Of a DNA stretch of 49,300 nucleotides, positions 1 to 11,970 are shown one piece after another. Origin of the DNA: Chara braunii (lineage: Eukaryota > Streptophyta > Charophyceae > Charales > Characeae); the NCBI GenBank assembly GCA_003427395.1, contig BFEA01000052.1, forward strand, positions 2,621,767 through 2,671,066. Reading direction: 5' to 3'. A program made the translations under genes and the position numbers. The notes below the pieces were generated by a model. That model did no database searches. It was not told the origin of the DNA and saw only the letters and a program-made list of their open reading frames with translations. How positions within the stretch are numbered: the stretch's first letter is position 1; each line of letters starts with the position of its first letter.

Positions 1-270
1 TTTTCCTCGTTGCCATCGACACACTACGCATCACACCGCGCCGTTTGGGGGGCCAAAGGGATCGCACCGTCAGGTTATAAAACTATGTGTTGAACATGCT
101 CAATTTGCATCGCACCGCCCCCGGAAATTGTGCACGTGGGAAACGATGAATTCGAGTGACGGGCCGTACTGGCAAAAACACGACGGCAATGACAACTCGG
201 AGAACAGATCCGGCACAATGCGAGGAACGCATGTTTATCCGTACTTCTATGACGGTTTGTTATCCAATGG

Positions 271-303
<33 letters not shown>

Positions 304-599
304 CCCTCACCCTTGTTTTCTTGCCCGGTTTTTTTTTTTTTTTTTTTTTCCAAATCCCACGGTCTCGTTATATATCTCACCAATCCATGTTCTCAACCCC
401 CCGCCTCCACAACATCAATGTGTTCGTGAGGAGGCCGAAGTTCAGTACTGCGGGCCACAAAAAGGTGAAAATAGGTCGTTAGCGCCGCCGTTTCCACGCA
501 GTAGTGAACTACAATGTTGGGAACTTAAGACCACAAATTTTCCAACACACACATGTTAGAAACATGTTGGATCAACGTTGATCACATGTTGAAAACAGG
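1..599. other. Non-coding flank with two long T homopolymers
   Basis: I see no gene here. A run of 32 T (272-303) and a run of 21 T (329-349) sit close together; on the minus strand these would be A tails, so old retroposed sequence is possible. A 14-bp perfect palindrome centred on AACGTT lies at 570-583, between two copies of ACATGTTG. The open frames across this stretch are only homopolymer read-through. Confidence 0.5.
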
Positions 600-744
600 T
601 AGGCCGCATGTTGGTAAACGGTTGGAAACATGGACCCGACCCTCCTAAACGATTGGCCGCATCATTTCACGTAATTCCAATGTCGGTTCCAACTTGTGAG
701 CAAGTTGAAAACTTGATGAAAATTTCTCACATTTTTTCTGTTGG

Positions 745-1151
745 AACCATTTGGCTTGGAAACAATATTCAGCTTGCCCGTATTATTTCCAATTATACTC
801 TATATTTTCCCTTCTCTTCTTAGTGATATGGCTTAACGCTGGACCATTCGGCTTGGAAACAATGCCCAGCTGCCAGTTCACATGCAAATATAAGTAAACT
901 ACTTTCTTTTATACTCAGGTTGTACTTATGTGCGTGGTTTTCAGGTTAAGCCATTCAACTTAGAAACAATGTTCAGCCTTAGACCAAAATCCTCCCTCAG
1001 AACAAAACAATAAAACCCTTCACATCAGGCAACCCTTATAAAATAAACATAGCAACCAGGCCATTTAACTTAGAAACAATGCCTGACCCTTCAGAAAACA
1101 GCCAAATAAACATAGCCCTGAACCATTCAACTTAGAAACAATGCCCAGTCC
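745..1151 (-). repeat. Hairpin array, minus-strand relative of the LTR arrays
   Basis: Five units resemble the reverse complement of the motif in the giant LTRs: CCATT, a short variable piece, TTAGAAAC or TTGGAAAC, then AATG. They start near 745, 838, 945, 1057 and 1120. Flanking bases can pair in several of them (for example CAGG with CCTG in the fourth unit). The spacers between units are not alike. Confidence 0.6.
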
Positions 1152-4100
1152 TTTGTCGATCCGGTCAAACGCATGCAGTCTATCTTCCTCTCACCTTCCC
1201 CCTGTTCACCCCTTAGTCTGCTTCCGCCAAAAATAAGGATGATACTTAAACTTCACTCTCATGCATTCCTTCCATTCAATCTGATTATATCCTGAACAAA
1301 AGCAAAATCATAAGAACAATCTCATGCATGCATCAACCAAACTAAAGGGAGATAAACAAACATGGGTATAGTGGGATCATACAGATAGACAATGATATAC
1401 CTGATGGTTCCCTGCCTCTAGAACCTTGCCTAGGTTCCGGCAGAGCTCCCGCAATCGGTGGGTGGAGTCTCCGCAGAGTCTTGCTGCGGTCCTACGGGTT
1501 GCAATCCCGCCTGCCGCCTTCCTCTCGTAACCCGGATTAGACTGAGATTAAGAGAGACAGAATGAGGGGTTTCAGACGTTCGAGATACAAGAGAGGGACA
1601 ACTCAACTCTCAGGAGAGGGCCTTGACACCTTCACTCGCCTGAGGGTCCCGCAATGGCAGCCAAAATGCGCAGCGGTTCGGTCAAACTGAAGTCACCCTT
1701 CAGCTGTTGACTCCCTGACGACCTCTCAGTTCGCAGCAATACTCCTCTTTCACAAGCTCAGTTTCTCCGCAGTTCGTGGTTTGAAAGGTCTTGGCCTCCT
1801 CCCGAGACACGGGCTGTGTCCCAATAGTACAACCTTCTCTTCCCGTGGCTCCCCTCTCGCCTCGTCACTTCAATGGAGCAGGTAGCGCGCTATCGGTCGG
1901 TATAGGAACCTGTCCAACCGCGCACAATTAATGTGCCGCGTACTCAACAAACTGCGGTGGACATCGTAATCCACGTAGCAAAGGACAGCGCAGCAACTAT
2001 CGTCACCGTGACTAAACGCTGCCTGGACACACAGCATCAACAGCGTCTAGAAATACAGCGGTAGCAGCAACCAAAACACAGACTATTGCAGTGCGAGCTC
2101 TTTCCAGAGTTGTACAGCACCACCTGCCACAGCGATACACAGTCGGCCTGCAACCGCAGGTGTCTGAAGCAAGTAAGCACCTTCCCTGTTTGAACCCCTT
2201 CGTTCTCCCTCCTTCTGCTTCCCACTTTTCAGATTCACTCTCATGTCCGTTCTTCAATAGTTTTCATGCGGGCACCTGCTGAGCATTCTGCCAGGTACAC
2301 AGTAACGAGGAATTCCTTGCAGGAAGGTACGTTACTGAGAATGAAACACCCCACTGCACTACCCGGATACATGTTCCCTTCTCCTTATTACTCCAACAAG
2401 AAAGGTGGCGCACAATCCACAAATAAGACTTCAATTTGTGTTTGGTCCCCCTGCTGCTCGGACCGTTGAGATACGTGGCACGCTTGTTAACAGGCAAGCT
2501 TCCTCTCGTCTCCTAGCTACTCCGTGTTACAGATTGCACAGCGAACCGATTGAAGCAACAGCGGCCCGACTGGCTATGCAGCCATCGGCACCTGGTGGAG
2601 CGTATACAAGCGTTGATTGTGTAGACTACCAACCACATCAGGTACTTGTCCTGCTCAACCTCCGTGCTGCTTCACTCTTCTCCTTCCCTCACCAACCCTT
2701 GGTGTATTTGGCCACCCGCTTGGTCGGGTTCGTGTACGGGGAACACCTGGTTAGTGGGACAAAAGATAGCGGTTGGAATACAGTAATGACAAGAGAAACC
2801 CGTGAGTTGGCTCAAGGATTTCAAATGGGAGGGCGTTGAGCGCCTCCCTTGAAAAGGTGAGCTCGATATAGTGATGGTTTCGCGACTTCGAAAACGAAGA
2901 AGTCTTTAGCAACCTTGGTAACTACGATGACGGGTAACAATTCACCGCCTGGTTGTCCTCCCCAGATCACTTTCCCTCCGCTTCTACGCTCAGACGTACC
3001 TAGCTCTTGTCTCGACCAGCTTCATTCACTCTGTTACCACCTCAGTCTGTCCCGTACACCTGCGTCATTCTCACACCACGCAACCCATGCTTCGTAGCTC
3101 ATGGAGACTAACTACTGAGGTGTTGATCTAACACTATCACCTTTACCTCTATGCATGCACTCACCTCTGTGATTCAGCCTGCCCGTTACCCTCAGTCTGT
3201 CGTAGGTGTCCACCTTGCCCTCCCTGCCTAGTACCGTCCCCCAACCTTATGTTTCGTCGGCAATGAATCTCCCGGGAGAATATGGAGATATACGCTGCTT
3301 ATCATCCATACAAACAGAAAGATTGAGAGAACTTACTCTCTTTATAGGGTGAGTATCCCATCGGCCAATAGGTAAGTGTCCAAGCCAGCGGTTGGCTTCA
3401 TGCCTCTTCGGATGAGCAAAATCCGAATGAATCTTCTGCTAAAGCAGGGGTAGGTTCATCACCGTTTTTCAGCCCTCTCACCCCGGGCGCAGCTCCCTTA
3501 TATTGGTCTGCTATTTGTACCCATCAACTCGAAACATCGATGATACCATGAGATTCAAACCACTCGAATCCCCCTACAACATTACTCCGCTCGATCCCAT
3601 CGAGGATTGAGCGAAACATTTAACTTCCGCTTCCTCCATAGCCACTTCCCCGACACCTCTTACGCAACACTTTTCCTTTCTATTTCCTAAACTACTAACT
3701 TATCCCTGAAACTAATGCTACCATTATACTCGCAGCAACAAAAACCCCCGGAAATGTGCCTTCAATCATCCGTTTTCACTAAGAAACGGGTGAGATATGT
3801 GTTTCTAACCTTTCTTCTCCTTTGCCCCCGCTGTCTCCCGCGCACAGCATTTTCTTCCTATCTCCTACTACACTCCTCCATTCGTCGTTTCGACTTCACC
3901 ATCACATTCGCCCTGTTCCAAATCCCCGGCCTACCATCCTCTCCCGCCTGATTCCATCAAGGAATGGACGGGCTTCACAACTCTTTCACGCCCGTCATGC
4001 CTGCTCCCTCCGCCACTGCGCTCTTTTCCCTCTGCGCATGCACCCGGTGCAGAAACCCGTCCAAGTTCATTCTTCTTATGAGCTTTCCCTTTCTTTCTTT

Positions 4101-4161
4101 TTGCCTGCCATAGCTAACTCCCCTCGTCCTCACCTCCGAACGCATCCTGCTGCAATTCCGG

Positions 4162-4251
4162 GTCAGGTTTTTTCCAGTCTCCACCTGTGTCTCCACCTGT
4201 GTCAGGTTTTTTCCAGTCTCCACCTGCTGCAACCCCGGTCTCCACCTGTGT
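4162..4251. repeat. Short direct repeats, about 39-bp period
   Basis: GTCAGGTTTTTTCCAGTC occurs at 4162 and 4201, and TCTCCACCTG follows several times (near 4178, 4190, 4217 and 4239). This is a local tandem duplication inside the minus-strand LTR relic. Confidence 0.75.
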
Positions 4252-5485
4252 CGAGTTGTGCGCTGGCCCAGACACCCGTACGGGTGATGGCTGATGCAGG
4301 CAGCCGGGCGGTGATCTTGGAAGTCGATCTCCACTAAGAAGTGTGTATCGACCCACCGGCCTAAAACAGCCCCAACCACGTCTGGTGCTGCAGCCCAGAC
4401 TACCTGCGCTTGGCCGTTTGGTCTGCTCTGATGCTATCTCTAGTCGGAAACATAGGCCCGTTGTGAAGGCCTGCAGTGCCAGCCTAGGTGATATCGGTCC
4501 CGGTCGAGGTGGCAATAACAACTATACAGGTGAAGGTCCCGTGCGAACACCTTGTTGGGACAGTCTGCTAAAGCGGCCTCACCATACTGTTCTCCGGTCC
4601 GTCGGACGAGCCGCAACTGTATTGCTGCAATCTTCCCCACAACACCCCTGCCCTGTTGCAGAGCCTGTTGCTTGGGTTGTGGTGAGGCGGGTCCCATGTG
4701 GAGCACAGCGTAGGCAATGCGGCCATTACCCTAGTGTCCCCACCCAGGCATAGTTCATTACCTTCCCGGCCGCGGCGGGTATGCTCACTCTCAAACCTCT
4801 TGCAACAGACAATGGCCGGCGGACAGTGCCCTCACGACAACCCGCGCCATCCCTATGGTTGCGGCTCTACAGACTCGCTCAAAATATTCCTCTAATTCCC
4901 CCTCACTTTAGGCTATCGACGATCCCAAAATGTAAAGCGAGGGAAGCCACAACCACGGATTCCACCGATCTCACACACGTTGACCTCTTCGGCCCGTGTT
5001 TCAGAATCAGCGATCTCGGGGAATTTAGCCAGCTTCAAAAACATGCCGACATCCAAGCAACCCAGCCGAAAGAGGCACACGCTCAAGGTCCTGGACTGCC
5101 GTGACGACCATCCGTGTCTGGCAGTACCGTATCAGAGCCNGGAGTGTCGGTCCCGGCGTTAGCCTCGGAACCGATCACGGAGTCCAGCCACCGATTAACG
5201 GAAGATTAATAATAATAATAAAAATACCGTGACCAATGCGTAAAAATAAATGTGGGGAAACACAAATTTTAAGGGACGAGGGGTCACGCGTTCCTCTAGC
5301 CTACACTTGCCGCGCACACCCTTGCCACGCGGAGTTGCATCCTATCGTCGACGCACTTCACATGCCGCTTATCCGGGCAGAACTCAACTCTCACCCGCAA
5401 GTACGCCGCTGCTTCGGACGAGGCTGTACCGACGCGACTTGCGAGAAGCACGCCAAATACCCTTGTAAGGGTATTTGGTACGACA

Positions 5486-6589
5486 CCAGCTATCCCTACG
5501 GAATTGTAATATTAAATGTCTAAATTGAAAGCACCTTAACCTGTCACCAATTCAAAATCTATGTTCGAAAAATTTGTAGCAAGCCTACGAGTCCAGCCTA
5601 TGCAGGTAGCCAGAAAAGGCAAACCGCCATTTGAAATAATAATAGTTTTGGTATGACTAAACCCTAATGAGCAAATAACAGATTGTGAACCAGAGAGGAA
5701 TCTGGAAAGTTCCAGAAAAGGATTCGCCCAACGAGTAGATCAAGTAATTTCCACCGACAGAAGACAACACCAATACTGGTTCGATAGAGCAGCTAGTGGC
5801 CATGGGGAACCTAGGTTGCCGTGACAAGGTTTCCCCCCTTGCACCCTTGGACCTCTGTAGGAACTGCCATCTTCCAGGCACCCTAGATCTCAATGGGTAC
5901 AACCCAAGTTTGCTCTCTTGACCACTAAATGTTATTTTAGTCATGCCCTAGTAGATCAACAACATTCCTACAACTATTGGGTCTCCCACCACCTCCAATA
6001 GTTCCGTTGCCTTCTACGAACAACCCCCAACCTTCCACATTTACCAACCAAAACTAAAGCGGAGAACCCGCCGTGGAGTTTCCTTGAAATAGCCACTAGA
6101 TTATGTGAGATTAGGTGAGATAAATGTTACAAGCAATTTTTAGAATTACTATGTTATACGAGGGCTCAGATATGAGAATAGGGATGGAGGGTTGCCTGAA
6201 TCCAACCTTACGACCCGACGCAGAGTATGATTAAAGTACTGCACTACACGAGCGTTTGCATATAAGAATAACAAAGAGAGAATGCACCAAACGAAACATA
6301 CGCCCAGATAAGGAATACTAATGACTAAATACGATCAAGGTTGTCAGTGACACCAAAGCACATAGCAGAAAGTGTTTGAAAGAGGGGGAAATTAATTCCA
6401 AATATTATCGTGTACGACCATCATGAAGTAAGCCAGTTATAAGGAGTATTTAGCAAAAATTATAGCTAGATTAATGCACTCTAATATTTCGTGCTAGAGA
6501 GTGGCTTGGTTAATGCTCAGCGCCCTTGATCCTAACAGACGTGCTCCCACCATCACCAGAGGAACTCCCACTCCCATTGGTGGCACCGC
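5486..6589. other. Non-coding spacer left of the giant element
   Basis: I see no convincing coding region, RNA gene or repeat over these 1.1 kb. It ends in CCGC (6586-6589), which recurs directly after the far end of the element (28495-28498), so it represents the pre-insertion target. Confidence 0.5.
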
Positions 6590-7709
6590 TGTCGGCGCGA
6601 ATACCCTTACAAGGGTATCCGCCCTGATTTTTGCACATGACAGAAAGTAGTTTTGGTTTGAGGTTTAAGTGTACCGCGCGGGGCGCGGTTGCGTCTGCAT
6701 GGTTACGACGGTCGGATGGTTGACTACAACAAAGAGTGTGTGAGCGCGCTGGTTTGAGGCGCCCGTGATTCCGTTCCTATCGTTGATTATAAAGTTGGCG
6801 CGGGCGTCAGTCGGTTCGTTTCTATTTTTATCTTTATTATATTTTTATTTATTCTTGATTAGACCAGGATTTGAGAATATTTTTCACTTGTTGGTATGTT
6901 TGATTGAGTTACACGTGCGTGGGGGGAACGACCTCGACGGCGGCGACGAAGGCGATAGTGTGACTGCGGTAGGTCTTGCACGCAGAGTGGCCCGAGTGGC
7001 GGTCGTGGTACAGCTTGGTAAGTCGGCGCAGACGCTGGGCGGCCGCACGCACGGTTGTAGGCTGAGATGAGGCTCAGGCCAATTTCCCTGGCCCTGAGCG
7101 CAGCGCCGTACCGCCTTATATGGCACTCCGCGGATATTAGTCTCAGACTTGGGCTTAGCCCATTAGGTTATGACATTCGGTTAACCATACGAAGGTCCGG
7201 GGATCGAGGCCAGCAGAGTGTCGGCGCGGCGGCAGCAGAGCAGCGTGGAGCAAAACCTGAGGGATTGAGGGCCCAACGGGGCTATCCCCCTCGGTTTTAT
7301 TAATGGGCGCGGCGGCGGGCCCGACCCACGGGGGAGGCGAGGTGTTTGTAATCCCTCTTCCTTTTTCACGGTTTTGTTTTTTTATTAAGTTTTATACCTC
7401 TTGTTATTTTTGGTCTCTTTAGCTTTCCCCCTGTTCGCGTCCCGGTCCGGACGCGGTACCGGGGTTGATATAGAGTCGCACAGGGGTGCGTTGTATTCGC
7501 GGATTGCCTGAAGTGCAATTACGAACTGTGTTCGTGGCTGCGCCAGAGCCGCGCCCCGCTTGGCCTTGGGACGCGGTGCCACGGGCGGTACGGGACCCAC
7601 GAGCCTAGTTTAGTGGGCACACCATTGAACTGTTGAAGTACACACCTGGGTCTGAACCCAGATGGCGAAACTGGGGGCCAGGGCTGATAACCCCCACGGC
7701 CCGGATTGT

Positions 7710-7818
7710 GTCCTTCGGGACATCCGTTAAAATTGGAACGATTCAGAGAAGGTTAGCATGGCCCCCGCGCAAGGACGACACGCATAAAACGGGGAGAGCC
7801 GGGGCACTCTGGCGTTTT
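7710..7818 (+). ncRNA. U6 snRNA sequence inside the 5' LTR
   Basis: The 5' stem-loop GTCC-TTCG-GGAC is followed by the U6 core with AAAATTGGAACGAT, CAGAGAAGG, TTAGCATGGCCCC, GCGCAAGGA and GACACGCATAAA, and the sequence ends in a run of 13 T (7815-7827), a Pol III type terminator. The AGC catalytic triad is intact (7755-7757). The ACAGAGA box that pairs with the 5' splice site reads TCAGAGA, so its first base is changed. I see no plant USE element (RTCCCACATCG) and no TATA box near -30, so normal plant U6 transcription is doubtful. The 3' part after ACACGCATAAA differs from plant U6. It could be a captured, derived U6 or a pseudogene carried by the element. Confidence 0.85.
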
Positions 7819-10762
7819 TTTTTTTTTACTTCCGCCGTTCTGCTCCAGAAGGAGCGCTCGCTGGAGGAAGTTGCGTTAGCAGCAGGCGCTGTAGGCCGGG
7901 CGCCGCACAGTCCGTCGCGGTGGGGATAGCGAACGAACCAGAACGAAAAAGGGGGCCGGGTACGTTCAAAGTGAAAGAGAGAGGAGAGGGAGACGAAATG
8001 CGGAGGAGACGAGCAGGGCAAACGGCGGGCGCTGAACTAGAGTAGCGAGACGAAGTACAGCGGAGCAGAGCAGAGCGCCGGGGAGCAAGGTAGAAAGTGG
8101 CGCGGGAAGAAGGAGATGAACCCGGACGGGGGGTAGGTGTCGGGTAAATTCGAGGATCGGCACGGCGGAGTATGGTGGGGAGAGGTGAGGCGGTGGCAAA
8201 GAGGGAGGAGGAGCGGCAACAGGCAGCGGGCAGGCAGGCGCTACGAGAAAGAGGGAGCGCAGCGGGTGACGGGCGTGAACGTGGAGCAGCGATGAGCAAG
8301 GCAGACCGAGGAGCGAAAGAACTTGGACGGGATGGTGCAGTAGGTGCATGAGGCGCGAGGGAGTGAAGGTGGCAGCGAGTAATCCAGGTGCAGGCAGAGG
8401 GAGAGAGGGCCGAAGGACAGACTATAGTGGGGCGATGTCGGGGCACAGAGGTGAGGCAGAGCGAGGTGAATGAACCCGGGCGCGATATTGCGTCGGGTGC
8501 TTTCGATGGTGGAGATGGCCGCGGGGAGAAGGTTGGCACGGGAAGTAAAGTCTATGTCCCGCTCGTTTCTCGACCAAAACGAGCGGAGAAAAGTGTTGGA
8601 CAGGGGTTTTAAGGCCGGGCGAGTAGGATCCTGAGGCTAGTTTTAGATGAAAGTTAGTAGGAAAGAAGTTAGCAGAGAAAGTTAGTGCGTGAGAAGATGG
8701 CGGGAGGGGCTATGGTAGAAAGAAGAAAAGTGAATTTTCCCACTCGATTCGTAATGAAATCGAGCGAGTGGAGAAGCTCAATTGGGGTCTGAACGTCGGG
8801 CGAATCCGACTGTGAGGTTAGCATTAGCAATAAGTTACTAGATTTGGAGTTTGAAGGGAGAGTGAACCTAGACTTAGAAGGATGCTAGGTGCATTTGGTG
8901 GAAAAAAGGTCGAACTCGTTCGTTTTACAACAGGTTTTGACAAATTAAAAGCCAAGTCTGTGTTTTTTTGGGAGGGCGAACTCAAGCCCAACGTTAGTTT
9001 TAGCATTTAATTGGTGTACAGGGAGTTAGTAGGGAGAAGTGGTTGCGTGGAGGGTGGAGATGGTGGAAACCGGGAAGGAAAAGATACATACCTGGTCTCC
9101 CTCTCGGGGAGGATTCGTCCCTGGCTTGCACATTCGGAGAGCTAGACGTGAGCACCGACCAAATTGTGGTGAAGTGGGAGGCTTTTATCTGCATGGCGAT
9201 TGAGTGGGCTCGACCTAGGGGCGGATTGGCACGGAATGTATAGGGAGAGGTGGTTTGTCTGGCTAACCTCATTAACGAACGAGGCTTCAGCGTGCAAGGA
9301 ACATTCTAGTGGCCAGCTTCGCAGAGGGAATGACTGGTNATCTACTGTGTACCTTGCTAAAACAGTAGAAGCGNCAGGCCAGCTAAGTGAGAAGGCACAC
9401 ATGGTTGCTGACTACTATACTGTGCACTCTACNGTACCAAGTGACTAGGAAGGTCCCATAGGCCTGAGAGTTTACCGGCGATCATTACACTGGGGTTGCG
9501 GCTGGTGGTCCAGGCGACGGTACACAGTGTTGTAACTAGTTCGCTTGACTGTGCACAGATCAATTGCAGGTTGCTGATGGCCGTTACTGTTGCGGGCCGC
9601 TGCATACTGTGGCTGACTGCTGCACACTGCCCCATACTGCTGCATACTGCGGGTCTGCTGCCGTATCCTGCTGCGAATCACTGTTAGTGGCTGCGTAATG
9701 TTGTTGGTTGCTGCTGGCCGCTTCATACTATTGCATGCCACTGTTGGCCGCTTTGCATTCTTGCTGCGTCTGCTGGATGCTACTGCACGGTGCTGGGTGA
9801 CAAGGTTGCAACTGTTGCACTCTTGTGATTGACTGTGCACGGTCACAGATTGTTGAGTTGAACAGCAGGCACACACTATTGTGAGTGGTTGCTAGGCACG
9901 AGGTATTGACAGAACTGTTGTTGTATTCTTACTGGGGCGGGACAGCGACATAGGATTACTGCAGCTTAGGGGGAATGAATCGGCTTTATGTAAGTGTTAT
10001 TTCTGCAACATGAGGAGACCCAAAGCTTGAATGTGCTGCTACACGTTGCCAACAGTTTGACGAGGTATAGGGGAGAGGTGCATTATTGCCAGCAGCGATA
10101 CTGTTCGAGGCAGAGGAAGAGTAGACTGGGTGGCATGATCAGGCTTATGAAGGGGGTTATTGTTGTGACTTGAAACCTTGTCAGAATACCGGTCGTCAAC
10201 AGTTTGACGTCAGTCTAGCGGTATTACTGCGTTTTGGCCACCATTGCAGGGCCCTCAGGCGCTTCAAGGTATCCAGGCCCTCTCCCGCGAGTCTGAGCGC
10301 ACCCTTCTTGTATCTGAGAGACTAAATACTTGTCCTTTTGCCCTTCTTACTCTAATTCTAGTCTACTGGTGCTGAGAGGAAGGCGGCAGGCGGGATTGCA
10401 ACCCGTAATCCGCGCCAAGGCCTCCGTGGGAGGTTCGCCCCACCGATTGCGGGAGCTCTGCCAGAACTCAGGAGGAGTTCTGGAGGCAGGGAACTGAAAG
10501 GTAATCATTGCTCCCCCTCTATATAAACCCAGTATAACCCCTATCTATACACCTCCCTATGTATTGATTGATTGAGCTGTATGCAACACTTACTTTGATT
10601 CTTGGATTGACTTTCAGGATACAAATCAGGCTGACTAAAGGAATGCATGTATAATAGCAGTTTCAGTTTCTTTGATTGCCTGAAAGCAGATTGTCACAAT
10701 GGGTTGCATCAGGGGGAGTTGGGAGGAAGACAGTCTTGCTTGTGATTGAACGGGTCTTATAG

Positions 10763-11590
10763 GGTCAGACATTGTTTCTAAGATGAATGGCCTGACTGCT
10801 ATGTTTTGTTTTGTTTTCTGAAGGACCAAGCATTGTTTCTAAGATGAATGGCTTGGTCGCTGTGTTTATTTAATCGTGCCAGGCATGGTTTCTAAGATGA
10901 ATGGCCTAGCTACTTATTTTTTAGGGGTATTGTTTGCTTGACCTTTGAGGGTCAGACATTATTTCTAAGATGAATGGTCTGGCCGCTGTTTACTTGGGTG
11001 GTTTCTGAACAGTCTCTGGGTCAGACCCAGGGTACTCTGCCTTTTTGTGTATTGAAAAAAAGGGAGTTGAGCATTGTTTCTAAGATGAATGGATCATCTC
11101 TCCTTGATTGTTTTTATCCTAAGGGAGGATTCAGGGCCAGAGGACTAGACATTGTTTCTAAGATGAATGGTCTAAGTCTGAGGCCTCAGGATCATAATGA
11201 GAACGAAGAAATAGGATTCTCTATAATGTTGTGTATATATGTACTTATATATGAACAAGGCTAGCCAGGCATTGTTTCTAAGATGAATGACCTGACTATA
11301 GCCGTATCACAAGCGAAGAGAGTATAATCAAGAGTTATAAGTGAAGGTAACTTGGACCAACTGAGTACTGTTTCTAAGATGAATGGCTCAGTCCTACACT
11401 CATTCTTGAAGATTAAGTTCAGAAAAGTATATATAATTTGGCTACTTAAACAGTTCAGGGTGACTGAGCATGGTTTCTAAGATGAATGGCTTAGTCATGT
11501 GCCCCAATGAAGAGAAAAGTAGTTGTGCAGTCTGTTTGTGTATAATTAAGGCAGAGGGCTGGCATTGTTTCTAAGATGAATGACCAATCC
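10763..11590 (+). repeat. Array of ten covarying hairpins, copy 1
   Basis: Ten units share CATTGTTTCTAAGATGAATG or a close variant, starting near 10763, 10824, 10879, 10951, 11066, 11143, 11263, 11360, 11461 and 11558. CATT and AATG can pair around the conserved loop. The bases outside differ from unit to unit but usually stay complementary: GACCAAGC/GCTTGGTC in unit 2, GGTCAGAC/GTCTGGCC in unit 4, ACTGAG/CTCAGT in unit 8, TGACTGAGC/GCTTAGTCA in unit 9. The spacers (roughly 20-90 bp) show no similarity. The pattern points to selection on a folded RNA or DNA form, or to spread of a very small palindromic element. Confidence 0.85.
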
Positions 11591-11754
11591 CAATGCCCTA
11601 GGTAAGCCGGGAGTAAAGGGTTAAATAATTGAACGACTATGAACTATTGTTTGCCAAGTTGACTTGGGGCTGGTGAGAGTACTTACTTTTGTGGTTTGGC
11701 ATTGCATGTGACTTAGTGAGGCTACTAGTTGGTCTGAGATTCAGTTTGACAGGT

Positions 11755-11904
11755 AGTTGCTTTAGAAGCTCACCAGTTGCTCGAGCGATAGGAGTTAGTT
11801 CGATTTCTGCATTTTCTGAGCTAAAGTTTAGTTGCTTTAGAAGCTCACCACCTGCTCGAGCGATAGGAGTTAGTTCGATTTCTGCATTTTCTGAGCTAAA
11901 GTTT
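11755..11904 (+). repeat. 75-bp tandem duplication present only in the 5' LTR
   Basis: A unit beginning AGTTGCTTTAGAAGCTCACC is present at 11755 and again at 11830. The 3' LTR has a single copy near 26400. The duplication therefore arose after insertion, or was lost from the other LTR. Confidence 0.85.
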
Positions 11905-11970
11905 ATTTTACATAGATCGATTCTCGCATTTTCTGAAATCTCTTGTTATGCTTGGCTTTGTATAAATTTT

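Larger units (their letters stand above)
600..5485 (-). repeat. Truncated LTR of a relative of the giant retrotransposon
   Basis: Read on the minus strand, this begins at 5485 with TGTCG and then a perfect palindrome (12-bp arms, 5453-5478) containing ATACCCTT/AAGGGTAT, the same core found just inside the termini of the 7.4 kb LTRs at 6590 and 21127. Two further blocks are collinear with those LTRs at nearly the same distance from the terminus. One is a conserved GC-rich block (1412-1545 here, about 4.0 kb in; 10378-10500 there, about 3.8 kb in). The other is the hairpin array (745-1151 here, 4.3-4.7 kb in; 10763-11590 there, 4.2-5.0 kb in). The last 2.4 kb of LTR is missing. No U6 sequence is visible where it would be expected (near 4365). 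The sequence between the anchors is strongly diverged, so this is a different family member. The low boundary is approximate. Confidence 0.65.

Noticed and set aside
128-559. Open frames with long Phe or Lys runs
   Set aside because: They are translations of T and A homopolymers.
7826-8539. 237-codon minus-strand Ser/Pro/Arg-rich frame in the 5' LTR
   Set aside because: It is complementary to a purine-rich stretch and broken differently in the other LTR copy, so it is a composition artefact.
10763-11590. Shared CTAAGAT between the hairpin loop and U2 snRNA (GGCTAAGATC)
   Set aside because: Seven matching bases without further similarity are expected by chance.
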